This document shows, in pieces, positions 33,095 through 42,508 of a DNA stretch of 64,000 nt. The notes beneath the pieces are model-generated. The model saw only the letters and a program-made list of their open reading frames with translations. It ran no database searches and had not been told where the DNA came from. The position numbers were made by a program, and so were the translations under genes. Origin of the DNA: Flavobacterium sp. NRK F7 (lineage in GTDB: Bacteria; Bacteroidota; Bacteroidia; Flavobacteriales; Flavobacteriaceae); contig NZ_JAMXLB010000001.1 of the NCBI RefSeq assembly GCF_024054195.1, positions 1,203,646 through 1,267,645 of the forward strand, written 5' to 3'. The first letter of the stretch is position 1. Each line of letters begins with the position of its first letter.

Positions 33095-35029
33095 ATGCCA
33101 GATATAGTACACGTAACATACAACCAAACAGGAAAAAGTAAAAGCACTAATGAATATGGTATGCGTGAAATGCAAGCAAGAGCTTTTGAGGCACGTTCAG
33201 CACAATATTTATTAATTAAAGCACCACCTGCTTCTGGTAAATCAAGAGCTTTAATGTTCATTGGTCTAGATAAGTTAGTAAACCAAGGGTTAAAAAAAGT
33301 TATTGTTGCAGTTCCTGAAAGAAGTATTGGTAGTTCTTTCAATAAAACAGATTTAAAAACGTATGGTTTCTTTGAAAATTGGAATCCAAATCCAAAATAC
33401 AATTTATGTACTGCAAGTGGTGAAAAAAGCAAGGTAACTGCATTCTTAAATTTTTTAGAAAGTGATGAACAAATTTTAATTTGTACACATGCAACTTTAC
33501 GTTTTGCCTTTGAAGCTGTTGAAGAGAAAGCTTTTAATAATGTGGTTTTAGCTATTGATGAATTCCACCACGTATCTGCCGATGGTGATAATAGATTAGG
33601 AGAAGTATTAAGGTCAGTTATGCAAAAATCGACTGCTCATGTAGTAGCAATGACGGGTTCTTATTTTAGAGGTGATAGTGTTCCTGTTTTATTGCCTGAA
33701 GTTGAGGCTCAGTTTATAAAAGTTACCTATAATTACTATGAGCAATTAAATGGCTATGAATATTTAAAATCATTGGGAATTGGCTATCATTTCTATCAAG
33801 GAAAATATACTTCTGCAATTGATGAAATATTAGATGAAAAGAAGAAAACTATTATTCACATACCTAGTGTGAATTCAGGTGAATCTACAAAAGACAAATA
33901 TGAAGAAGTAAGCAGAATTATTGATAGTTTAGGAGAATTAGATTATCAAGACCCTGAAACAGGTGTAATGTATGTAATCAGCCATAAAACTGGTAATACA
34001 CTAAAAGTTGCTGATTTGGTGCATGATACTCAAAAAGAAAGAGATAAAATTCAAGCTTATTTAAGAGAGGTTAAAAGCCCAGATGATATTGATATTATTA
34101 TTGCTTTAGGAATGGCAAAAGAAGGCTTCGATTGGCCTTATTGTGAACATGCTTTAACTGTTGGTTATAGAGGTTCGTTAACAGAAATTATTCAAATTAT
34201 AGGTAGAGCAACAAGAGACAGTAGCAATAAAACACATGCACAGTTTACAAATCTTATTGCTCAACCCGATGCTGAAGATGGAGAAGTAAAACTATCTGTA
34301 AATAATATGTTGAAGGCTATTACTGCATCGTTGTTAATGGAACAAGTTTTAGCACCTAATTTCAAATTTAAACCAAAATTTCCAGAGGAAGGTGATGAAT
34401 CGGAAGATGATGAGAATACAATTAGAATTAATGGATTCAAAGTACCATCTTCTGCAAGAGTACAAAACATTATTGAATCAGATATTAATGATTTAAAAGC
34501 TACGATTCTTCAAGATGACACTATGATAAAAGCTTTACCTGGGAATGTTGACCCAGAAGTCATTAATAAGGTATTAATTCCCAAAATCATTAGAGAAACA
34601 TATCCTGATTTAACTGATGATGAAGTTGAAGAAGTACGTCAACATGTTGTGGTCGATTCAGTAATTAAAAATGGAACTATTGAGACGCAAGGTGATAAAC
34701 GTTTTATCCGTATGGCTGATAGTTTTGTAAATATAGACGATATACATATTGATTTAATAGACCAGATTAATCCATTTCAAAAGGCTTTTGAAATCTTATC
34801 TAAGTCAGTAACAGCATCTGTATTTAGAGCCATTCAAGAAACCATTGAAGCCACTCGAATTGAAGTAACCGAGGATGAAGCAATAGAAAAATGGCCTACT
34901 ATAAAAGAATGGATTAAAAGAACTGGTACGCAACCAAGAATAGATGCTTTAGACCCAAAAGAAAAAAGGATGGCTGAAATCATTATCTATTTAAAAGAAC
35001 AAAAGCGTAAAGCAATGATAAATGAGTAA
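33095..35029 (+). CDS. SF2 DEAD/DEAH-type helicase (YeeB-like)
   Basis: A 644-residue superfamily 2 motor. Walker A is KAPPASGKS (residues 42-50), motif Ia VAVPERS, motif Ib ICTHATL, motif II AIDEFHH (DEFH box, 155-158), motif III MTGSYFRGD, motif V LGMAKEGFDWP (338-348) and motif VI QIIGRATRD (367-375). The C-terminal about 230 residues carry an acidic linker (EEGDESEDDEN) and no nuclease motif I can see. It resembles the motor part of type I/III restriction enzymes and YeeB. It probably translocates or remodels DNA for the nuclease encoded next. It overlaps the nuclease gene by 8 bases. Confidence 0.9.
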   Translation: MPDIVHVTYNQTGKSKSTNEYGMREMQARAFEARSAQYLLIKAPPASGKSRALMFIGLDKLVNQGLKKVIVAVPERSIGSSFNKTDLKTYGFFENWNPNPKYNLCTASGEKSKVTAFLNFLESDEQILICTHATLRFAFEAVEEKAFNNVVLAIDEFHHVSADGDNRLGEVLRSVMQKSTAHVVAMTGSYFRGDSVPVLLPEVEAQFIKVTYNYYEQLNGYEYLKSLGIGYHFYQGKYTSAIDEILDEKKKTIIHIPSVNSGESTKDKYEEVSRIIDSLGELDYQDPETGVMYVISHKTGNTLKVADLVHDTQKERDKIQAYLREVKSPDDIDIIIALGMAKEGFDWPYCEHALTVGYRGSLTEIIQIIGRATRDSSNKTHAQFTNLIAQPDAEDGEVKLSVNNMLKAITASLLMEQVLAPNFKFKPKFPEEGDESEDDENTIRINGFKVPSSARVQNIIESDINDLKATILQDDTMIKALPGNVDPEVINKVLIPKIIRETYPDLTDDEVEEVRQHVVVDSVIKNGTIETQGDKRFIRMADSFVNIDDIHIDLIDQINPFQKAFEILSKSVTASVFRAIQETIEATRIEVTEDEAIEKWPTIKEWIKRTGTQPRIDALDPKEKRMAEIIIYLKEQKRKAMINE

Positions 35030-36230
35030 GAAAAAAACATTAGAAGATATTTTTAACGATGATGATTTAGGTATTTTAGACACTAAGGCTAAAGTATCTA
35101 ATGTAAAATCAGAGGATGAACGATTAATAGATTCGTTCCAAGAAATCAATGCTTTTTTTGAAAAAAATAAAAGAGAACCTAAACCTGATGTGTTTATAGT
35201 TAATGAAAGAAGTTTAGGTGTTCGATTAAAAGGTTTTAGAAATAACTCAAAAGATATTGAAATTCTAAAACCTTATGATATTCACAATCTACTGGGAGAA
35301 GTTACTGTTGAAATTAATTCAGTAAATGATATTTTAAATGATGACATTTTAGGAATATTAGATACTGATGAAACATTAGAAATTTTTAAAATTAAAAATA
35401 TTCCAACTTCAGATGAAAGAGCAGAAACTGATTTTGTTGCTAGACGAAAAAAAATGAAAGACAAAGATTTTGCTCCATATGAATCAAAATTCAAAGAAAT
35501 ACATAAAGATTTAAGAGAAGGTAAAAGAAAACTTTCAGAGTTTAAAGATGTTGAACAAAATCTAGAACAAGGTAAATATTATATTTTAGATGGTATTCTT
35601 TTATTTTTAGAAAGTGACGGTGTTGAAGATAGACAAATTAAAGATAGAGTTAGAAAAGACGGTAGAACAAGGATTATTTTCGAGAATGGTACGGAAAGTA
35701 ACATGTATTACCGTTCATTAGCAAAAGCTTTGTATAATAACGGTAAAATAGTTTCAGAAACCGATTTAGGATCAGAAAATGAATTGTTTAAGAATGCTAA
35801 TATTGTTAAGGAAGAGGACTTAGAAACCGGCTGGATTTATATTTTAAAATCTAAATCTACAAATGCAAAAATTTCAGAAATTAAAGATTTATATAAAATT
35901 GGTTTTTCCAAAGTTGATGTTAAGGACCGTATCAAAAATGCTAATAAAGAACCAACGTATTTAATGGCTGATGTTCAAATAATATCAACTTATAAATGTT
36001 ACAACCTTAATCCTCATAAATTTGAACAGTTGCTTCATAGGTTTTTTGCTGAAGTTTGCTTAAATGTAGATATTCATGATGATAAAGGTAGAAGAATAAC
36101 TCCAAGAGAATGGTTTGTTGTTCCATTGCCTATAATTGATAAGGTTATAAGATTAATTTTGTCAGGAGAGGTTTTGAAATATAAATATGATAAAACTATG
36201 AAAGTTTTGTTTAAAAATGATATAAACTAA
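35022..36230 (+). CDS. GIY-YIG nuclease, T5orf172/MUG113 type, with duplicated N-terminal motif
   Basis: A 402-residue protein. The C-terminal 135 residues form a GIY-YIG nuclease of the T5orf172 type: GWIYIL (270-275), YKIGFS (291-296), DRIKNA with the catalytic Arg (R303), the helix HKFEQLLHRFF with the catalytic Glu (E335), and the PREWF ending (361-365). The N-terminal half contains two copies of a DI-x-NDD-x-LGILDT motif (about 9-21 and 103-115), each followed by an S-x-DER box, and a charged linker. It starts within the helicase stop (8-base overlap). It is probably the cleaving subunit of the three-gene system. Confidence 0.9.
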   Translation: MSKKKTLEDIFNDDDLGILDTKAKVSNVKSEDERLIDSFQEINAFFEKNKREPKPDVFIVNERSLGVRLKGFRNNSKDIEILKPYDIHNLLGEVTVEINSVNDILNDDILGILDTDETLEIFKIKNIPTSDERAETDFVARRKKMKDKDFAPYESKFKEIHKDLREGKRKLSEFKDVEQNLEQGKYYILDGILLFLESDGVEDRQIKDRVRKDGRTRIIFENGTESNMYYRSLAKALYNNGKIVSETDLGSENELFKNANIVKEEDLETGWIYILKSKSTNAKISEIKDLYKIGFSKVDVKDRIKNANKEPTYLMADVQIISTYKCYNLNPHKFEQLLHRFFAEVCLNVDIHDDKGRRITPREWFVVPLPIIDKVIRLILSGEVLKYKYDKTMKVLFKNDIN

Positions 36231-36240
36231 ATTAAATAAA

Positions 36241-36269
36241 AAATGCGTTCTCAATAGAACGCATTTTTT
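36241..36269. terminator. Bidirectional terminator at the right edge of the accessory segment
   Basis: Ten-base-pair stem AAATGCGTTC/GAACGCATTT (36241-36250, 36257-36266) with A and T runs on either side. It separates the convergent nuclease and DinB-like genes. Confidence 0.88.
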
Positions 36270-36272
36270 ATT

Positions 36273-37403
36273 TTAATTTTTAATCGGTTGTTCCAAGTTT
36301 ACCTCCGGTTCTGGTGGAATACGTTTCTTTAAAAATAAGATTTGTCCTAAATGACTCGATTGGTGTTCCATAACATGGAACCAACCAAAAAAGTTATTCA
36401 TTCCACTGTTTTCATGTACTTCCATCAACCAAGCATCGTCTCTTTTCTTTAATTCGGCAATGGTCCTAGCTCTTACTTCATTAAAAATATCCAAATAATA
36501 TTGAGCATCATGATTGCGTAATTCATCACGACCGCCTTGGTCTAAATCTAAAGCCGTTTGCCACATTTTGCTTTCTTCTTCTGTAAAACCTCTGTTTTCA
36601 AATGTATATACTTGGTAGTATTTTTCAGCAGCAGCTAAATGCATGATTAATGAACCAATACGATTGGCTTTGTCATCATGAAGGTAGTCTAATTCATACT
36701 GACTCATATTTTTTACCTGATTTTCAACACGGTCTTTTAAGTTTTCTAACATGGCAATTAAAGTTCCAATTTGAGGAGAAACATCCTCCATAGGCTTAAT
36801 TTTATAAGAGTCTTTAAAGACTATGCCTTTGCCTTCTACAAGTAATGCCAGTTTTCCTTCGGCTTTGTCAGTAGTTGAGGTAACGTCAAATTCTTTTACC
36901 TTGATACTTTTTCCTTTTGAAACGCCAAAGCTCCATCTTGGAACAGTTCCGTTTTCTACTTTCTTTTCAAAATCGCCATTGGTTATTTTTACAGGTTCTA
37001 AAACGCCCTTGTCATTTTCAATGTATAATTTAAAATCGTCAAAATAAAATTTACCATTGTATTCACATAAACCTCCAAAATTGATGGATTTAGAAGTTGC
37101 ATCAAAAGTTCCTTCCACAGCATAGGTTTGCCAAGTGTCGGTGTTAATAGGTCTGTCTCCCATATTGTCAAAGAAACCATAACCGCCGTCTTTTTTGTCT
37201 ACTCTTGCCCACACACCTGCCCAAGCATGTTCATCTGCAATAACTGCTTTTACAGAGGCTTCAATTTTAAATTTCTTTTCGGTTTTAGATTCTACGTTAA
37301 TCGATTGTGTAAACGATGTCCATGTACTGGAAACTACTTTTGTGTCTTGTGCATGTAATGCAAATTGGATCAATAATCCAATAAGTAAGAATGTTTTTTT
37401 CAT
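36273..37403 (-). CDS. Exported DinB-like protein with N-terminal carbohydrate-binding-like domain
   Basis: A 376-residue protein with a signal peptide (about residues 1-18, ending in LHAQ). Residues about 25-190 are a beta-sandwich like galactose-binding or CBM domains (FKIEASVKAVIADEHAWAGVWARVD, WQTYAVEGTFD, FYFDDFKLYIE). Residues about 205-370 are a DinB/YfiT four-helix bundle with the metal His set: LIMHLAAAEKYY and HVMEHQSSHLGQI (the HxxxH pair). DinB-fold enzymes are mostly cytoplasmic thiol or metal-dependent transferases, so an exported fusion is notable. Substrate unknown. Confidence 0.85.
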   Translation of the reverse strand: MKKTFLLIGLLIQFALHAQDTKVVSSTWTSFTQSINVESKTEKKFKIEASVKAVIADEHAWAGVWARVDKKDGGYGFFDNMGDRPINTDTWQTYAVEGTFDATSKSINFGGLCEYNGKFYFDDFKLYIENDKGVLEPVKITNGDFEKKVENGTVPRWSFGVSKGKSIKVKEFDVTSTTDKAEGKLALLVEGKGIVFKDSYKIKPMEDVSPQIGTLIAMLENLKDRVENQVKNMSQYELDYLHDDKANRIGSLIMHLAAAEKYYQVYTFENRGFTEEESKMWQTALDLDQGGRDELRNHDAQYYLDIFNEVRARTIAELKKRDDAWLMEVHENSGMNNFFGWFHVMEHQSSHLGQILFLKKRIPPEPEVNLEQPIKN

Positions 37404-37516
37404 GATGTTTTAGTTTGAGGGCAAAACTAGTATTTTTCATTAATTCGCATTTTGGGTTTAGCACTTTTAATAGAAAAATTAACATTTTTATGATTTTTTT
37501 TTGAAAGAACAGCATA

Positions 37517-37552
37517 CAAAAAAAGCGTTCTTTGTTGAGAACGCTTTTTTCA
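37517..37552 (-). terminator. Terminator of the 47-residue ORF
   Basis: Thirteen-base-pair stem AAAAAAGCGTTCT/AGAACGCTTTTTT (37519-37531, 37538-37550) with a 6-base loop. It lies 33 bases past the stop of the small ORF on the minus strand, which supports that this ORF is transcribed as its own unit. Confidence 0.85.
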
Positions 37553-37582
37553 TGCACAAACCGTAGTCCTTGTTTTTATGGA

Positions 37583-37726
37583 CTAGTGTTTTTGCTGTTG
37601 CTTTTTAATGGTTTTTTTATCAATATCAAATTGATTGGTTTTCTGATCGACATTCCCAGTAGGATTCGTCGGATTAGTCTGTTCTTTGGTTGTTTTAAAC
37701 TTTTTTGAATCTTTAATAATTCCCAT
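37583..37726 (-). CDS. Small hydrophilic protein (47 residues)
   Basis: Minus-strand ORF beginning MGIIKDSKKFKTTKEQTNPT and ending in a Lys/Gln-rich tail (KKTIKKQQQKH). It has no signal peptide and is predicted disordered and strongly basic. A dedicated terminator follows and no other gene accounts for this interval. The overlapping longer frame (37576-37776) has an unnatural composition. Small basic proteins of this kind are frequent near flavobacterial housekeeping genes, but function is unknown. Confidence 0.55.
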   Translation of the reverse strand: MGIIKDSKKFKTTKEQTNPTNPTGNVDQKTNQFDIDKKTIKKQQQKH

Positions 37727-37832
37727 AATATGTGTGTTTTAATGTTATAGGAAGAATATAAAAAATATAAATTCAAATTCTCTTAAAACTATCCTAAACT
37801 ATTGTAAAAGAGCGTTAAAATAAAGAGTTTTT

Positions 37833-38363
37833 TTAGTTTTGCATCTTTTGAAACAAATCCCAAACCACAATTCCGGCACTCACCGAAATGTTTAAAGAAT
37901 GCTTGGTACCCAGTTGAGGAATTTCAATAACCCCATCACTTTTATTAATTGCTTCTTGAGACACCCCTTTTACTTCGTTTCCAAAAATTAACGCATATTT
38001 TTTAGTAGCATCTACTTTAAAATCGTTCAGCATAATCGAGTTTTCGGTTTGCTCAATAGAATACACCACAACTTGTTCTTGGTGCAAGCGGTCTACCACT
38101 TCTAATACATCTTTGGCATATTCCCAAGCCACCGTTTCAGTCGCACCCAAAGCGGTTTTGTGAATTTCTTTATTGGGCGGCACGGCAGTAATACCACATA
38201 AATAAATTTTTTCTACTAAAAAGGCATCGGCCGTTCTAAATACCGAACCAATGTTATGTAAACTTCGAATGTCGTCTAATACTAAAATGAGCGGTGTTTT
38301 CTCTGCTTCTTTAAAGCCTTCTTTGTCTAATCGCTCTAGTTCTGCGTTGGCTAATTTTCTCAT
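37833..38363 (-). CDS. TrmH/SpoU-family RNA 2'-O-methyltransferase
   Basis: A 176-residue SPOUT enzyme that methylates a ribose in tRNA or rRNA. It starts at the ATG at 38363 (MRKLANAELERL); the frame extends nine codons further but through the promoter. The SpoU motifs are visible: motif 1 LDDIRSLHNIGSVFRTADAF (catalytic N and R), motif 2 ALIFGNEVKGVS, and motif 3 IPQLGTKHSLNISVSAGIVVWDL, the knotted SAM site. The short length without an N-terminal RNA-binding domain matches the TrmL/TrmH-short group. The target is not certain. Confidence 0.92.
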   Translation of the reverse strand: MRKLANAELERLDKEGFKEAEKTPLILVLDDIRSLHNIGSVFRTADAFLVEKIYLCGITAVPPNKEIHKTALGATETVAWEYAKDVLEVVDRLHQEQVVVYSIEQTENSIMLNDFKVDATKKYALIFGNEVKGVSQEAINKSDGVIEIPQLGTKHSLNISVSAGIVVWDLFQKMQN

Positions 38364-38367
38364 GAGG

Positions 38368-38398
38368 CAAAAATAGAGATAATGCGGCAATTTGACAA
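38368..38398 (-). promoter_or_regulatory. Promoter of the SpoU methyltransferase gene, leaderless geometry
   Basis: Minus-strand TATTTTTG (38368-38375) with TTG 20 bases upstream (38396-38398). Only 4 bases separate the box from the ATG at 38363, so transcription is expected to begin at or next to the start codon. Confidence 0.55.
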
Positions 38399-38511
38399 TG
38401 CGTCAATACGTCAATTTGAACGCGTAAGGGAAATTAAAATTGTTCTTGTTCTTCCACTTGAAATTATTCTTGATTTTATTACCTTCGCAACGATACTAAA
38501 ATTTAAAAATT

Positions 38512-41133
38512 GTGGCTAAGAAAGAAGCAACGAAAACCAAAGAGAAAAAGGAAACTCCTTTAATGAAGCAATACAATGAAATCAAACGCAAATATCCCGA
38601 TGCTTGTTTGTTGTTTCGTGTAGGTGATTTTTACGAAACCTTTGGAGAAGATGCTGTTCGTTCGGCTGGAATTTTAGGAATTACGCTAACCAAAAGAGGT
38701 GCGGGTTCTGATAGCGAAACTGCTTTAGCGGGTTTTCCTCACCATTCTTTAAATACCTATTTGCCTAAATTAGTTAAGGCAGGACTTCGAGTAGCTATTT
38801 GTGATCAATTAGAAGATCCAAAAATGACCAAAACCATTGTGAAGAGAGGCGTTACCGAATTAGTAACACCAGGAGTAGCCATGAACGATGAGGTGCTGCA
38901 AGCGAAATCCAACAACTTTTTGGCATCGGTACACTTTGGTAAAAAGAACCTAGGAATTGCCTTTTTAGATGTTTCAACGGGTGAGTTTTTAACCGCTCAA
39001 GGGAATGAGGAATATATCGACAAACTCTTGCAAAACTTTAATCCAAGTGAAGTTTTAGTACCAAAGCACCACAAGACTCAGTTTAAAGAAATTTTTGGTG
39101 ATGATTTACACTCCTTTTTTCTTGAAGATTGGGTGTACAAGGAAGATTATGCGATGGAAACTCTAACCAAGCATTTTCAAACCAATTCCCTAAAAGGCTA
39201 TGGTATAGAAGAATTGCAAGAAGGTATTGTAGCCTCGGGTGCCATTTTGTATTATTTATCGGAAACCCAACATAATAAAATTCAACATATTACAAACATT
39301 CAGCGTATTGCAGAAGATGCCTACGTGTGGATGGATCGTTTTACCATTCGCAATCTCGAATTGTATCATTCAACCAATGTAAATGCAGTAACGCTTTTAG
39401 ATGTAATCGACAAAACCTTGTCGCCTATGGGGTCGCGATTGTTAAAACGCTGGTTGGCTTTACCGCTTAAAGATGCTGCACGCATTCAAAGTCGCCATGA
39501 AGTAGTGGCGTATTTAAAAGAGAATACGGAAACCTTACAAAAGATTCAGTACCAAATTAAGCAAATTTCCGATTTGGAGCGTTTGATTTCTAAAGTGGCA
39601 ACAGGAAAAGTTTCTCCAAGAGAAGTGGTGTATTTGAACGATTCTTTAAATGCGATTATTCCCATTAAGGAAGTCGCTTTACAAAGTAAAAACGAAGCCT
39701 TAAAAGCGATAGGCGATAGTTTGCATGCCTGCGAATTGCTGCGTGAAAAAATTCAAACGACCTTAAATCCAGAGGCACCTGTACATGTGAATAAAGGAAA
39801 TGCGATTGCAACAGGAGTACATGCAGAATTAGACGAATTAAGAGCCATTTCTTCTAAAGGAAAAGGCTACTTGGAAGATTTAGAAGTGAGAGAAAGTGAG
39901 AAAACAGGAATTTCTTCTTTAAAAGTGTCGTTTAATAATGTGTTTGGTTATTATATTGAAGTACGAAATACCCATAAAGATAAAGTTCCAGCGGATTGGA
40001 TTAGAAAACAAACGCTAGTAAATGCCGAGCGCTATATTACAGAGGAACTGAAAGAATACGAAAGTAAAATTTTAGGTGCAGAAGATAAAATTCAGCAACT
40101 CGAAAGTCAGTTGTTTGAACAATTGGTCAACTGGATGGCAACCTATATTAAACCTGTGCAACACAACGCCAATTTAATTGCGCAATTGGATTGTTTGAAT
40201 TCGTTTACCCAATTAGCGATAGAGCATAAATATGTACAACCCGTAATCGATGATAGTTACGATTTAGAAATTAAAGAAGGAAGACACCCTGTAATTGAAA
40301 AGCAATTGCCAGTAGGAGTGCCTTATATTTCCAATGATGTTTTCTTAGATAATGTGAGCCAACAAATCATTATGATTACAGGGCCAAATATGTCGGGTAA
40401 ATCGGCCATATTAAGACAAACCGCTCTGATTGTGTTGTTAGCCCAAATGGGAAGCTTTGTGCCTGCAGAAAGTGTACGTATGGGTATTGTAGATAAGATT
40501 TTTACTAGAGTAGGAGCTAGCGATAATATTTCTATGGGCGAATCGACCTTTATGGTGGAAATGAACGAAACCGCTTCAATTTTGAATAATATTTCCGATA
40601 GAAGTTTGGTCTTATTAGATGAAATTGGTAGAGGAACTTCTACTTATGACGGAATTTCGATTGCTTGGGCCATTTCTGAATATTTACACGAACATCCTAA
40701 CAAACCGAAAACGCTTTTTGCTACTCATTATCATGAATTGAATGAAATGGAAGCGATTTTTGAACGCATTCAAAACTTTAATGTTTCAGTAAAAGAACTA
40801 AAAGATACGGTTTTATTTATTCGTAAATTAGTGAAAGGTGGCAGTGCACATAGTTTTGGTATTCATGTGGCGAAAATGGCAGGAATGCCACAAGTGGTGA
40901 TCCAAAAAGCACAAAAATTATTAAAGAAATTAGAAAAAGACCATTCTGGTGATGCTTTAAACGGAACCAAATTAGAGAAAGAAGCCGAAATGCAATTGAG
41001 TATTTTTAACTTAGACGATCCTTTATTGGAAGAAATTAAAGAGGAAATTTTAAATATTGATATTAATACGTTAACTCCTGTTGAGGCTTTGATGAAGCTA
41101 AATGAGATAAAAAGGATGTTGACCAAAAAATAA
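38512..41133 (+). CDS. mutS: DNA mismatch repair protein MutS
   Basis: Recognises base mismatches and small loops and licenses repair through MutL. The 873-residue protein starts at GTG. It has the mismatch-wedge FYETFG motif in domain I, the lever and clamp domains (about 270-560), Walker [15 protein letters not shown], the SxxGxSTFxxE region [13 protein letters not shown], Walker [17 protein letters not shown] and the ATHYHEL sensor. Complete in length. Confidence 0.97.
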   Translation: MAKKEATKTKEKKETPLMKQYNEIKRKYPDACLLFRVGDFYETFGEDAVRSAGILGITLTKRGAGSDSETALAGFPHHSLNTYLPKLVKAGLRVAICDQLEDPKMTKTIVKRGVTELVTPGVAMNDEVLQAKSNNFLASVHFGKKNLGIAFLDVSTGEFLTAQGNEEYIDKLLQNFNPSEVLVPKHHKTQFKEIFGDDLHSFFLEDWVYKEDYAMETLTKHFQTNSLKGYGIEELQEGIVASGAILYYLSETQHNKIQHITNIQRIAEDAYVWMDRFTIRNLELYHSTNVNAVTLLDVIDKTLSPMGSRLLKRWLALPLKDAARIQSRHEVVAYLKENTETLQKIQYQIKQISDLERLISKVATGKVSPREVVYLNDSLNAIIPIKEVALQSKNEALKAIGDSLHACELLREKIQTTLNPEAPVHVNKGNAIATGVHAELDELRAISSKGKGYLEDLEVRESEKTGISSLKVSFNNVFGYYIEVRNTHKDKVPADWIRKQTLVNAERYITEELKEYESKILGAEDKIQQLESQLFEQLVNWMATYIKPVQHNANLIAQLDCLNSFTQLAIEHKYVQPVIDDSYDLEIKEGRHPVIEKQLPVGVPYISNDVFLDNVSQQIIMITGPNMSGKSAILRQTALIVLLAQMGSFVPAESVRMGIVDKIFTRVGASDNISMGESTFMVEMNETASILNNISDRSLVLLDEIGRGTSTYDGISIAWAISEYLHEHPNKPKTLFATHYHELNEMEAIFERIQNFNVSVKELKDTVLFIRKLVKGGSAHSFGIHVAKMAGMPQVVIQKAQKLLKKLEKDHSGDALNGTKLEKEAEMQLSIFNLDDPLLEEIKEEILNIDINTLTPVEALMKLNEIKRMLTKK

Positions 41134-41198
41134 TTTAAAAATAAGGTATTCGTTACCAAATGGTTATAAAAAACTTTAATTTTTTTTACCAAAAGTAC

Positions 41199-41228
41199 TT
41201 GCAGAATATAAAATATGTGCTATATTTG
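41199..41228 (+). promoter_or_regulatory. Canonical promoter of the tRNA-Gly/tRNA-Leu unit
   Basis: TTG at 41199-41201 and TATATTTG at 41221-41228, 19 bases apart. This matches the Bacteroidota primary-sigma consensus, about 55 bases before tRNA-Gly. Confidence 0.82.
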
Positions 41229-41284
41229 CACTCGCAATACGGAACAAGAGTGAGTGTTGCTAAAGTTCTTAAAAAGACGCAAAC

Positions 41285-41357
41285 GCGAAAATAGCTCAGT
41301 TGGTAGAGCGCAACCTTGCCAAGGTTGAGGTCGCGGGTTCGAACCCCGTTTTTCGCT
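41285..41357 (+). tRNA. tRNA-Gly (anticodon GCC)
   Basis: 73-base cloverleaf: acceptor GCGAAAA pairs with TTTTCGC, the D arm is TAGCTCAGTTGGTAGAGC, the anticodon stem-loop is AACCTTGCCAAGGTT with GCC, and the T arm contains GGTTCGAACCC. The U discriminator fits glycine. CCA is not encoded. Confidence 0.96.
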
Positions 41358-41383
41358 CAACACTACCAAATAAAAATATTTTT

Positions 41384-41469
41384 GCTCGAGTGGTGGAATT
41401 GGTAGACACGCTGGACTTAAAATCCAGTGAACAGTAATGTTCGTGCGGGTTCAAGTCCCGCCTTGAGTA
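41384..41469 (+). tRNA. tRNA-Leu (anticodon UAA)
   Basis: 86-base class II tRNA. The acceptor GCTCGAG pairs with CTTGAGT (two wobble pairs). The anticodon stem CTGGA/TCCAG encloses a loop with TAA. A long variable arm (TGAACAGTAATGTTCG) and T arm GGTTCAAGTCC follow, with discriminator A. It is 26 bases after tRNA-Gly, so one transcript. Confidence 0.96.
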
Positions 41470-41470
41470 C

Positions 41471-41504
41471 AAAAAGCTTCTAACTTTGTTAGGAGCTTTT
41501 TTTG
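41471..41504 (+). terminator. Terminator of the tRNA unit
   Basis: Stem AAAAAGCTTCTAAC/GTTAGGAGCTTTTT (41471-41484, 41488-41501; one mismatch) followed by T residues, 2 bases after tRNA-Leu. Confidence 0.9.
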
Positions 41505-41531
41505 TTTAAAACGGTTTCTCTTATAAGTTTG

Positions 41532-42500
41532 TTAACGTAGCTTTAAAACTTTCTTTCTATCGGGGAATAGAGCGCTTACAATCATTTTCTTATCAGTAAC
41601 TAAGCTTATGTTTTCTTCAAAATAAAAATTGGTTAAATTCCAAACAATCATAATCGCAGAAAAGTAATATAAATTCAAGACTAAAGCGATTCCGATGTGC
41701 ATGGAAATGGTTAAAATAACCCATAATTTTCGGGTTTTTGGAATCCATACAAATATAGGATAGCACATTTCAATGAGTATGGTAGACCAGCCGATAAGTA
41801 CTAGAATAAAACTATGGTCTGCCAGCCAAGCAAAATCAAAATTAAAGTCTCTGTTGGCATAAGGTAAATTTATGGCTTTCCAAATCGATTCACCATTCCA
41901 CCAATTAAATCCTAATAATTTATCAAAGCCTGAGAAAAAATAAGCCATACTAAGGTGTAGTTGAAAAAGACGTTTCACAGGCATATAATTGGCGTGTTTT
42001 TTTTGTTTGGAACGGAATAGATTTCGTAATGAAAAAACAGTATCTCCAGGAAATAAAATCAAATAAAAGAGCGACATACTGGTGAAAAAATCTGCACCAT
42101 AAATAAAAAAGCTACTACCCTTCATTAATAGTATTTGAATGAATAGAAGTAAGAAGGCGCTAATTCTAGAATAGCAACCAAGGATGATAGCGATTCCTAA
42201 AGTGATGTAGGTTATTTTGGTTGCCCCAATTGTAGTAGCTTCTGATATTCCAATAGTTTCTAATTGTTGTATAATAAACGGGAAAGTAAGTTGCCAATCT
42301 TGATTAAAAGTAGCCATAATATCCATAGGAATGATACTTTTGCTTGAAAAGAATTGGTCGAAATCACTAAAAATAGATATGAAGTGTAATAGTATAATTA
42401 TTCCTGCTGCCACTCTGAAAAACAATAGAAATTCATCATTTTTTGGTGGAGCAAAGAAAAAATGTTCAATTTTTGAATAGATTTTGGATAGCTTTTTCAT
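41532..42500 (-). CDS. HTTM-domain (gamma-carboxylase-like) membrane protein
   Basis: A 322-residue integral membrane protein with about seven or eight helices. It has the horizontally transferred transmembrane (HTTM) core seen in vitamin K-dependent gamma-carboxylase relatives: LLFFRVAAGIIILLHF, FLLLFIQILLMKGSSFFIYGADFF, the LFQLHLSMAYFFSGFDKLLGFNWWNGESIW loop and a late pro/aromatic-rich helix with HIGIAL. Catalytic activity is unproven for bacterial HTTM proteins. It follows the next gene by 8 bases and shares a module with two envelope genes. Confidence 0.85.
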   Translation of the reverse strand: MKKLSKIYSKIEHFFFAPPKNDEFLLFFRVAAGIIILLHFISIFSDFDQFFSSKSIIPMDIMATFNQDWQLTFPFIIQQLETIGISEATTIGATKITYITLGIAIILGCYSRISAFLLLFIQILLMKGSSFFIYGADFFTSMSLFYLILFPGDTVFSLRNLFRSKQKKHANYMPVKRLFQLHLSMAYFFSGFDKLLGFNWWNGESIWKAINLPYANRDFNFDFAWLADHSFILVLIGWSTILIEMCYPIFVWIPKTRKLWVILTISMHIGIALVLNLYYFSAIMIVWNLTNFYFEENISLVTDKKMIVSALFPDRKKVLKLR

Positions 42501-42508
42501 TTTGGAAT

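Noticed and set aside
28735..36269. Integrative element with attachment sites
   Set aside because: No integrase or transposase and no direct repeat that I can see at the two edges; called an accessory segment only.
37576..37776. 66-residue minus-strand frame overlapping the 47-residue ORF
   Set aside because: Ile/Leu/Lys-heavy composition with no protein-like pattern; the alternative frame has hydrophilic protein-like sequence and fits the terminator.
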